Shown piece by piece: positions 9,154 to 15,545 of a stretch of 64,000 nt of DNA (the first letter of the stretch is position 1; each line of letters opens with the position of its first letter). The stretch is from contig NZ_JADBDS010000006.1 in assembly GCF_014873705.1 (NCBI RefSeq), positions 124,001-188,000 of the forward strand, read 5' to 3'. The notes under the pieces are model-generated. The model did no database searches, was not told the origin of the DNA, and saw only the letters and a list, made by a program, of their open reading frames with translations. The stretch is from Mycobacterium sp. OAS707. Its GTDB lineage: Bacteria; Actinomycetota; Actinomycetes; Mycobacteriales; Mycobacteriaceae. The translations under genes and the position numbers were made by a program.

Positions 9154-9159
9154 AGGCTA
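9154..9159 (-). promoter_or_regulatory. -10 element of the AraC gene (leaderless)
   Basis: TAGCCT on the minus strand ends seven bases before the ATG at 9146, matching the mycobacterial leaderless pattern TANNNT-N7-start. Confidence 0.5.
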
Positions 9160-9167
9160 CGAAACTG

Positions 9168-9464
9168 CTAGTCGATGCGGATGATGTACGTGCCATCTTC
9201 GTCGCGCTCGATCGGCCGATCGGCCGCATTCACCCAGACCAGTGGGTCACCCGGGGTGCCGACGAACGCATTCGTCATGGCGCCGCCGGGCGCCAGGTAG
9301 ACGCTCCACTCCTCGCCCGGCGAAAAGATCGTGAGCACCTCTTCCCCGGTGGCACGACGAATGGAGAGCGTGTGGCCGTTTTCGTCCTCTACTGTCCCGC
9401 CATCTTCGGACTCATCGGTCAGTTCCTCGTCAAGGTCTTCGTCAAGGTCTAGGTAGTCGGACAC
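9168..9464 (-). CDS. Small acidic hypothetical protein
   Basis: A 98-residue soluble protein of unknown function. It opens with a very acidic segment (DYLDLDEDLDEELTDESEDG) followed by a compact beta-rich region (EWSVYLAPGGAMTNAFVG, DGTYIIRID). No catalytic motif is visible. GTG at 9464 is preferred because TAGGCT (9472-9477) lies exactly seven bases upstream, the leaderless spacing; an ATG at 9482 is the alternative. It ends 21 bases before the start of the AraC gene on the same strand. Confidence 0.6.
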   Translation of the reverse strand: MSDYLDLDEDLDEELTDESEDGGTVEDENGHTLSIRRATGEEVLTIFSPGEEWSVYLAPGGAMTNAFVGTPGDPLVWVNAADRPIERDEDGTYIIRID

Positions 9465-9531
9465 GCGGATCAGCCTAACCATCCGGGCGGACGACATACG
9501 ATGCCGACAGCGTGACGGCGGGGGGCGCATC

Positions 9532-10908
9532 GTGGACCATGCCATGTCCAGGAACCAGACCGTCCTGATGGTGTCGGCGCTGATTGTCTCCGTGGTCGCG
9601 TTCCAACTCAACACGACGATGCTGATCCCCGCGATCCACACCATCAACGAGCAGTTCGGCCGGGGCGCGTTCGCGACGATGTCGACGTACTTCTCGCTGG
9701 CGGGCGCGGTTTCCAGCGTCGTGCTCATCCGGTGGAGCGATTACGTCGGACGCAAACGCGTTCTGCTCGGCGTGATGGTCGTCATGTGCATCGGCACCGT
9801 GCTCTGCCTCGTGAGCACGACGCTCGTATTCATGGTTGTCGGCCGAATCCTGCAGGGCGGCAGCGTAATTACCTTCGGCATCGCGTTCCTGATCATGCGC
9901 CAGCACCTCAGCGGTCCCGCGTTCGGCACCTGCTGCGGACTTGTCACCGCGATCAACGGTGGCGTCGCCGGGTTCGACTCGCTACTCGGCGGCGTCATGG
10001 TCGACCGGCTGGGATACCGGTCCATTTTCGGACTGAGTCTGATCGTCGGTCTCGCCGCTCTCGCGTTCGCGTGGAAGACCGTCCCCGTCGATCATCCGTC
10101 CCGTTCGAGCGCCGATCGGATGGACTGGCTGGGTGCGGTTCTGTTGTCGCTGACCGCTATTGGAGCCAACCTGTTCCTCGGCTATGGCGCCCGCGAGGGC
10201 TGGGGCTCCCCCGTCGCACTCGGCTGGATCGGCATTGGAGCCGTGGCCCTGTTTGCGCTCATCGTCGTGGACAGCAGGCTGGCACATCCGTTGGTGGCCG
10301 TCGAGCATCTGCGTTCACGTCAGGCGTGGCCGCTGATCGTCGCGACCATCCTGTGCATCGCGTCGTTCATGACCGTCCTCACGTTCATCGTCCCGTCGAT
10401 CGGTGAGGACGCCGACTCCGGCTTCGCCCTCGACGGCACCATGACCGCAATGCTGCTTCTGACGCCCGCCGCAATCGTCCAATTGATCAGCGCCCCTTTG
10501 GCAGGCAGGCTCGCAGTGCGGATCGGCTTCGTCACGGTGCTGCGTGCCGGCGTCGCCTCCTCCATCGTGGTCACCGCGCTTCTCGCGCTCTTCGTCGAGA
10601 GCCTCTCCATGATCGTCGCCCTGATGGTGGTGTTCGGATTCACATGCACGGGTGTGCTGTTGACGGCCGTGAGCACGCTGGGCGTCGTGCAGGCTGCCGA
10701 CGACGAGCCAGGCGCGCTACCCGGCATCAACGGCGTGGCTTTCGGGATCGGCGGTGCGGCCGGATTCGCTTGGGCCGGACCGGTTGTCGGCACGGGCACT
10801 GTCGCGAGCTTTCAGACAGCGCTGTGGGCCTGCGTCGTCATCGGGATCGTCGCCCTGGTTTTCAGCCTGATCCTCAAACCGAAGCCCGGACCCGTAGTGC
10901 CCGGCTGA
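9532..10908 (+). CDS. Major facilitator superfamily transporter (DHA2-like)
   Basis: Polytopic inner-membrane protein of 458 residues, predicted proton-coupled exporter. Hydrophobic segments occur from residue 12 to the end, enough for 12-14 helices. The loop after helix 2 has the MFS motif A variant RWSDYVGRKRVLLG, and GRILQGGS matches motif B. The C-terminal tail is short (LKPKPGPVVPG). The substrate is unknown. GTG at 9532 is chosen because a GGCGGGGGG run lies about six bases upstream; the ATG at 9544 is possible. It is divergent from the small acidic gene and absent from the recalled H37Rv order, so it belongs to the inserted block between amiB2 and the HIT gene. Confidence 0.88.
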   Translation: MDHAMSRNQTVLMVSALIVSVVAFQLNTTMLIPAIHTINEQFGRGAFATMSTYFSLAGAVSSVVLIRWSDYVGRKRVLLGVMVVMCIGTVLCLVSTTLVFMVVGRILQGGSVITFGIAFLIMRQHLSGPAFGTCCGLVTAINGGVAGFDSLLGGVMVDRLGYRSIFGLSLIVGLAALAFAWKTVPVDHPSRSSADRMDWLGAVLLSLTAIGANLFLGYGAREGWGSPVALGWIGIGAVALFALIVVDSRLAHPLVAVEHLRSRQAWPLIVATILCIASFMTVLTFIVPSIGEDADSGFALDGTMTAMLLLTPAAIVQLISAPLAGRLAVRIGFVTVLRAGVASSIVVTALLALFVESLSMIVALMVVFGFTCTGVLLTAVSTLGVVQAADDEPGALPGINGVAFGIGGAAGFAWAGPVVGTGTVASFQTALWACVVIGIVALVFSLILKPKPGPVVPG

Positions 10909-10955
10909 CGCGTTTCTCCAATACGCCCTTTCCGCGACGGGCCACAGTGGTTCGC

Positions 10956-11429
10956 ATGAGCGTGAAACCAATTCCGGAGGGCTACACCAGCCTGACCCCG
11001 TTCCTGTGCATCGACGGCGCCGCCGCCGCGATCGACTTCTACGTTTCGGTGTTCGGCGCCAAGCTCGTCGACCGAATGGACGGTCCCGGCGGGACGGTTG
11101 CGCACGCCGAACTGGACTTCGGCAACGGCCGCCTGCAACTGGGCGACCCCGCCGAGGCGTATCAGATCGCCGCGCCCGACCCGAAAGCCCCGGCCACCCA
11201 TTCCGTGGGGTTCTACTGCGAGGACGTCGACGCGGTCGTGGCCAAGGCCGAGGAGGCCGGCGCCACCATCCGCGAACCCGCCCAGACCTTCGTCACCGGC
11301 GACCGCTTCGCCTCGATCCTCGACCCGTTCGGCCAGCGCTGGACCGTGATGACTCGCGTCGAGGATGTCTCACCTGAAGAACGCGACCGCCGGATGGCCG
11401 ACTGGGCCAAGGAGAACATGGGTAGCTAA
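10956..11429 (+). CDS. VOC / glyoxalase-fold protein (PhnB-like)
   Basis: A 157-residue vicinal-oxygen-chelate domain protein. The N-terminal TPFLCIDGAAAAIDFYVSVF and C-terminal FASILDPFGQRWTVMTRVED are the paired beta-alpha-beta-beta-beta repeats of the PhnB-type subgroup. Members include dioxygenases, isomerases and antibiotic-binding proteins, so no reaction is assigned. The start is the ATG 47 bases after the MFS stop, and the HIT gene begins nine bases after its own stop, so an operon is plausible. Confidence 0.83.
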   Translation: MSVKPIPEGYTSLTPFLCIDGAAAAIDFYVSVFGAKLVDRMDGPGGTVAHAELDFGNGRLQLGDPAEAYQIAAPDPKAPATHSVGFYCEDVDAVVAKAEEAGATIREPAQTFVTGDRFASILDPFGQRWTVMTRVEDVSPEERDRRMADWAKENMGS

Positions 11430-11438
11430 CGTGGCGGA

Positions 11439-11876
11439 ATGTCCTGTGTTTTCTGCGCCGTCGTCGCCGGCGAGGCCCCGGCCATCCGGATCTACGAGGA
11501 CGACGACTACCTGGCCATTCTCGACATCCGGCCGTTCACCCGCGGCCACACCCTGGTCATCCCCAAGCGCCACACGGTCGACCTGACGGATACGCCTTCG
11601 GAGACGGTCGCCGACATGGTGCGCATCGGCCAGCGCATTGCCAGGGCGGCCCGTCGGTCGGGGCTGCATGCCGACGGCAACAACGTCGTCATCAACGACG
11701 GCAAGGCCGCCTTCCAGTCGGTTTTCCACATCCATCTGCACGTGCTGCCGCGGCAGAGCGGTGACAAGCTGTCGTTCGCCAAGGGCATGCTGCTGCGCAA
11801 AGACCCCGACCGCGAGGAGTCCGGCCGGTTGCTGCGCGAGGCCCTGGCGGAACTGGACTCGGCTGCGCAAGACTGA
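11439..11876 (+). CDS. HIT-family nucleotide-binding hydrolase (Rv1262c-type)
   Basis: A 145-residue histidine-triad protein. The catalytic HIHLH is at 97-101 within FQSVFHIHLHVLPR, and the N-terminal CVFC (3-6) is the usual metal-binding start of Hint-type members. HIT proteins hydrolyse nucleoside phosphoramidates or dinucleotides; the in vivo substrate is not known. Length and position next to the F420-type nitroreductase homologue match H37Rv Rv1262c/Rv1261c. TAACGT six bases before the ATG would allow a leaderless transcript, but read-through from the VOC gene is equally possible. Confidence 0.9.
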   Translation: MSCVFCAVVAGEAPAIRIYEDDDYLAILDIRPFTRGHTLVIPKRHTVDLTDTPSETVADMVRIGQRIARAARRSGLHADGNNVVINDGKAAFQSVFHIHLHVLPRQSGDKLSFAKGMLLRKDPDREESGRLLREALAELDSAAQD

Positions 11877-11881
11877 CCCTC

Positions 11882-12337
11882 ATGAGTGGAATGCCTGCCT
11901 GGGAGAAATACATCGGCCTTCCGTTGCTGATGCTGCACGACAAGATCTACAAGGGCACCAACGGCCGGATCGGGCACCGCATCCTGCCCGGCACGCCGCC
12001 CAACCTGCTGCTGCACACCGTCGGTGCGAAGACCGGAATCCAACGGACGAATTCACTCACCTACGCCAAAGACGGAGACTCCTACCTGATCGTCGCGTCC
12101 AAGGGCGGTGATCCCAAGGCGCCAGGCTGGTATCACAACCTCAAGGCCAATCCGAACGTCGAGATCAACGTCGGGCCAAAGAGATTCGGCGTGGTAGCCC
12201 GGCCAGTGCTGCCCGACGACGCCGACTACGCGCGACTATGGGAGATCGTCAACAAGAACAACGCCAACCGGTACGCGAACTACCAGAAACGGACGTCGCG
12301 ACCGATTCCGGTGGTGGTCCTCCGCGCCAGCGGCTAA
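11882..12337 (+). CDS. F420-dependent nitroreductase-family (DUF385) protein, Rv1261c-type
   Basis: A 151-residue split-beta-barrel protein of the Ddn family, which bind the deazaflavin cofactor F420. The core LLLHTVGAKTGIQRTNSLTY and the GWYHNLKANPNVEI segment are family hallmarks. Some members reduce quinones or activate nitroimidazoles; whether this one does is unknown. Its start lies five bases after the HIT stop, so the two are likely co-transcribed, as their H37Rv counterparts probably are. Its stop overlaps the convergent LLM gene by four bases. Confidence 0.87.
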   Translation: MSGMPAWEKYIGLPLLMLHDKIYKGTNGRIGHRILPGTPPNLLLHTVGAKTGIQRTNSLTYAKDGDSYLIVASKGGDPKAPGWYHNLKANPNVEINVGPKRFGVVARPVLPDDADYARLWEIVNKNNANRYANYQKRTSRPIPVVVLRASG

Positions 12338-13383
12338 AACAGTTCCTTGGCGAGCAGTTCCAGCGTGGTGTCCCGGGCGGGTGCGGTTGCGGGGTCTGTG
12401 CCGCGGCGCGCGGAAGCGACCGGGTTGACCATCACCTCGTCGACGCCGAACTCCTCGGCCAGCGCGCGCACTTGATCGGCCGCCTCGGTTGGTGAGCCGA
12501 CGACCGCACGCCGCAGCGCTCCCTCGATGACGCGTTGCGCCTGCGGGGTCATCTCCTGCTGTTCGGCGTCCTCGACAAGATCGAGCGCGGCAAGCGGCTG
12601 GCCCGTCCGCAGCCGTCCCATCATCTGTAGGTTCGGCAACAGCAAAGCCATTGCCTCGTCCCGGGTTTCGGCAACGACCGCGTTGACTGTCAAGAACGTC
12701 ACCGGCTCGGCCGCCAGGTCGCTCGGCCGGAATTCGGAGCGGTACACCTCGAGCGCCTCGGCTGTGCCCTGGCCCGAGAAGTGATGCGCGAACACATACG
12801 GCAAGCCCTTGGCCGCGGCCAAGTGGGCCGAGTACATCGACGAGCCCAGCAGCCACAGTTTCGGCTCCGTCACCGCCGACGGCGTCGCCTTGAGGACGTA
12901 GTTCTCCCGCATCAGATCCCGCGGCAGCGGCACCCGCACGCCGCGGGCGCTCATCAGCGCGACCACGTCGTCGAGGTACTCCGGGAACGCCTCGATGTCG
13001 CGGTCGTCGCGGCCTGCGGCGCCACGCAACGCCATCGAGGTCACCGGGTCGGAGCCCGGTGCGCGGCCGATGCCGAGATCGATGCGGCCGGGGTGCGCGG
13101 CCTCCAGCAGCGCGAACTGCTCGGCGACGGCCAGCGGCGCATGATTGGGCAACATCACGCCGCCAGAACCCAGCCGCAGCTGCGACGTCTGCGCGGCCAG
13201 ATGCGCGATCAGCACCGGCGGACTGGTGGCCGCCACGGCGGGCATGTTGTGGTGTTCGGCCAGCCAGTAGCGGGTGTAGCCGAGCCGATCGGCCGTCTGC
13301 GCGAGGTGCGTCGTCGCCGCCAGCGCATCAGACGTCGTCTGGTCGGTGCGCACCGGCACCAGGTCGAGAACGGAAAGTCGCAT
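12334..13383 (-). CDS. LLM-class flavin-dependent oxidoreductase
   Basis: A 349-residue luciferase-like TIM-barrel protein, predicted to use FMN or F420. The N-terminal LSVLDLVPVRTDQTTSDALA and RYWLAEHHNMPAVA are typical of the MsnO8-type subgroup, and GSGGVMLPNHAPLAVAEQFA follows as the flavin-phosphate region. The substrate is unknown. It begins seven bases after the udgB stop and is probably transcribed with it. In H37Rv the gene next to udgB (Rv1260) encodes an FAD oxidoreductase, so a different flavoenzyme occupies that slot here. Confidence 0.88.
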   Translation of the reverse strand: MRLSVLDLVPVRTDQTTSDALAATTHLAQTADRLGYTRYWLAEHHNMPAVAATSPPVLIAHLAAQTSQLRLGSGGVMLPNHAPLAVAEQFALLEAAHPGRIDLGIGRAPGSDPVTSMALRGAAGRDDRDIEAFPEYLDDVVALMSARGVRVPLPRDLMRENYVLKATPSAVTEPKLWLLGSSMYSAHLAAAKGLPYVFAHHFSGQGTAEALEVYRSEFRPSDLAAEPVTFLTVNAVVAETRDEAMALLLPNLQMMGRLRTGQPLAALDLVEDAEQQEMTPQAQRVIEGALRRAVVGSPTEAADQVRALAEEFGVDEVMVNPVASARRGTDPATAPARDTTLELLAKELF

Positions 13384-13390
13384 GGCTACG

Positions 13391-14203
13391 TCAACGCCCC
13401 TTTGCGCCTGCGCGTTCCCGGGCCTGCCGAAACACGTCGTCGAGCATCTGCGGGGTCAGCTTGCCGGTGAACGTGTTCTGCTGGCTGGGGTGATAGCAGC
13501 CGATTAGCGTCACAGCGCCCAGGGTGGCCGTCGCGCCGTGCCCGAACTTCGGCGCGGGCGACGGGACGCCCCCGACCATCTGCAGCGCCGCCCGCCACGC
13601 GAACCCCCCGAGCGCAATGATCACCCGAACGTGGGAACTGATCAGTCGCCACTCGGCGTCCAGCCACGGTGCACACGTCGCGCGCTCTGCCGGTGTCGGC
13701 GCGTTGCCCGGCGGAGCGCAGCGCACAGCCGCGGCGACCCGAGTGTCGTTGAGCGCCAAGCCATCTGCCGCGTCGACACACTCGGCTTGATTGGCAAGAC
13801 CGGCGCGGTGCAGCGCGGCGAACAGAAAGTCGCCGGAGCGGTCACCGGTGAACACCCGGCCGGTGCGGTTGCCGCCGTGCGCCGCCGGTGCCAGGCCGAC
13901 GATGACGATCCGCGGCGTTGTCGACCCCCAGCCGGGAATCGGCCGACCCCAGTACGGCTCGCCTGCGAACGACTTTCGCTTCACGATGGCAACTTCTTCG
14001 CGCCATTCGACCAGCCGAGGGCAGGCGCGGCACACCGACACCTCCGCGTCCAGTTCTTCAAGGGTCTTGACCGCCGAGGCCATGGCCTCAACCTGCGCGG
14101 GCGTCTGCGCCACCGCAGTGCGCGACGTGGCCGGATCGCCCGGCCAGCCGGTGCCGGGAGGCACGGGCGAATCGAACATCTCGCCGGTTCGCGGATGGTT
14201 CAA
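13391..14203 (-). CDS. udgB: Type-5 uracil-DNA glycosylase UdgB
   Basis: Iron-sulfur uracil-DNA glycosylase (family 5) that removes uracil, and in some members hypoxanthine, from DNA. Visible are the Fe-S ligand cysteines in VCRACPRL and in VRCAPP with the later RATC, the active-site segment GLAPAAHGGNRTGRVFTGD, and the C-terminal GCYHPSQQNTFTGKLT. Family-5 enzymes lack the catalytic Asp of classical Ung, and none is seen in motif 1. The start is taken as TTG at 14203 because GGAGGGG lies five bases upstream and the product then begins LNHPRTGEMFDSPVPPGTGW; an ATG at 14233 is the alternative. It is divergent from tap. Confidence 0.92.
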   Translation of the reverse strand: MNHPRTGEMFDSPVPPGTGWPGDPATSRTAVAQTPAQVEAMASAVKTLEELDAEVSVCRACPRLVEWREEVAIVKRKSFAGEPYWGRPIPGWGSTTPRIVIVGLAPAAHGGNRTGRVFTGDRSGDFLFAALHRAGLANQAECVDAADGLALNDTRVAAAVRCAPPGNAPTPAERATCAPWLDAEWRLISSHVRVIIALGGFAWRAALQMVGGVPSPAPKFGHGATATLGAVTLIGCYHPSQQNTFTGKLTPQMLDDVFRQARERAGAKGR

Positions 14204-14240
14204 CTTCACCCCTCCACTGTGCACGGCATGCAAAATCGCG

Positions 14241-14269
14241 TGCCGAGCGGGCTTGGCCGCTGTTACATT
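14241..14269 (+). promoter_or_regulatory. Candidate tap promoter
   Basis: TACATT (14264-14269) is a plausible -10 about 15 bases before the tap ATG. The -35 region 17 bases upstream (TGCCGA) is poor, but is preceded by AAAAT at 14232-14236. WhiB7-dependent promoters in mycobacteria carry an AT-rich stretch a few bases before the -35, and M. tuberculosis tap is in the WhiB7 regulon. Confidence 0.35.
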
Positions 14270-14284
14270 CGGCCGCGATACCCC

Positions 14285-15514
14285 ATGACGAACGGCAAGC
14301 GCGGTCCGCTACTCCTGATTCTGTCCGCCGCGCTGATGGCCGGCGCCGGCAACGGCATCTCACTCGTCGCCTTTCCTTGGCTTGTGTTGCAGCGCAACGG
14401 CTCTGCGTTGTACGCCTCGATCGTCGCGATGGCGGGCACGTTGCCGCTGCTTGCCGCTACCCTGATCGCGGGTGCCGCAGTCGACTATCTCGGCCGCAGG
14501 CGGGTGTCGATGATCTCCGACGCGTTGTCGGCGCTCTCGGTGGCCGCGGTCCCTGTGCTGGCGCTCATGTTCGGGGTGCAGGCCATCAACGTCGCGGTGC
14601 TGGCAGGGCTGGCCGCGCTCGGCGCGTTCTTCGACCCGGCAGGAATGACCGCCCGCGAGACCATGCTGCCGGAGGCGGCCACGCGCGCCGGTTGGACGCT
14701 CGACCGCGCCAACAGCGTGTACGAGGCGATTTTCAACCTGGCCTACATCGTCGGGCCTGGCATCGGCGGCCTGCTGATCGCGACGCTGGGCGGCGTCAAC
14801 ACCATGTGGGTGACCGCAGCGGCATTCGGGTTCTCGATCGTCGCGATTTCGGTGCTGCGGTTGGAGGGCGCGGGCGTACCCGACCGCGCTGCGCTGCCCC
14901 AAGGCGTCTGGGCCGGCATCGTCGAGGGCCTGAAGTTCGTGTGGCACAACAAGGTACTGCGCACGCTGGCGATCATCGACCTGACGGCCACCGGTCTGTA
15001 TATGCCGATGGAGTCGGTGCTCTTTCCGAAGTACTTCACCGACCGCAACGAACCGGCCCAACTGGGGTGGGTGCTGATGGCGTTGAGTGTTGGCGGCCTG
15101 ATCGGCGCGCTCGGATATGCGGTGCTGTCGAAGTATTCGCGGAAGCGGACCGTGATGCTGACCGCGGTGCTGACCCTGGGCGTGGCGATGACGATCATCG
15201 CGTTCCTGCCGCCGCTTCCGCTGATTCTGGTGCTGTGCGCGGTCGTGGGGTTGGTCTACGGGCCGATCGCTCCGATCTACAACTACGTGATGCAGACGCG
15301 CGCGCCCCAACATCTGCGCGGCCGTGTCGTCGGCGTCATGGGGTCGTTGGCGTACGCCGCGGGACCACTGGGCCTGGTCGTGGCCGGACCGCTCGCCGAC
15401 GCCGCCGGACTGCATGCGACGTTCCTTGCGCTGTCGCTGCCGATGCTGGTGCTGGGCCTGGTTGCGGTCTTTTTGCCCGCGTTGCGCGAGTTGGATCGGG
15501 CGGGTTTGCCCTGA
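14285..15514 (+). CDS. tap: Tap-family multidrug efflux MFS transporter (Rv1258c-type)
   Basis: Twelve-helix MFS exporter of 409 residues, close to the length of M. tuberculosis Tap (Rv1258c), which exports tetracycline, aminoglycosides and other drugs. The opening RGPLLLILSAALMAGAGNGI, motif A DYLGRRRVSM, the MESVLFPKYFTD segment and the QHLRGRVVGVM loop follow the Tap sequence I recall. It lies between udgB and the Rv1257c-type gene as in H37Rv, apart from an inserted LuxR regulator. Regulation by WhiB7 is inferred from the H37Rv system plus the AT-rich upstream region. Confidence 0.9.
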   Translation: MTNGKRGPLLLILSAALMAGAGNGISLVAFPWLVLQRNGSALYASIVAMAGTLPLLAATLIAGAAVDYLGRRRVSMISDALSALSVAAVPVLALMFGVQAINVAVLAGLAALGAFFDPAGMTARETMLPEAATRAGWTLDRANSVYEAIFNLAYIVGPGIGGLLIATLGGVNTMWVTAAAFGFSIVAISVLRLEGAGVPDRAALPQGVWAGIVEGLKFVWHNKVLRTLAIIDLTATGLYMPMESVLFPKYFTDRNEPAQLGWVLMALSVGGLIGALGYAVLSKYSRKRTVMLTAVLTLGVAMTIIAFLPPLPLILVLCAVVGLVYGPIAPIYNYVMQTRAPQHLRGRVVGVMGSLAYAAGPLGLVVAGPLADAAGLHATFLALSLPMLVLGLVAVFLPALRELDRAGLP

Positions 15515-15532
15515 CGAGCCGTTTCGGCGTTT

Positions 15533-15538
15533 TAGGCT
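15533..15538 (+). promoter_or_regulatory. -10 element of the LuxR-family gene (leaderless)
   Basis: TAGGCT followed by seven bases and GTG at 15546. A weak CTGACG lies 16 bases upstream as a possible -35. The element gives the regulator its own promoter just after tap. Confidence 0.6.
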
Positions 15539-15545
15539 ACTTTCT

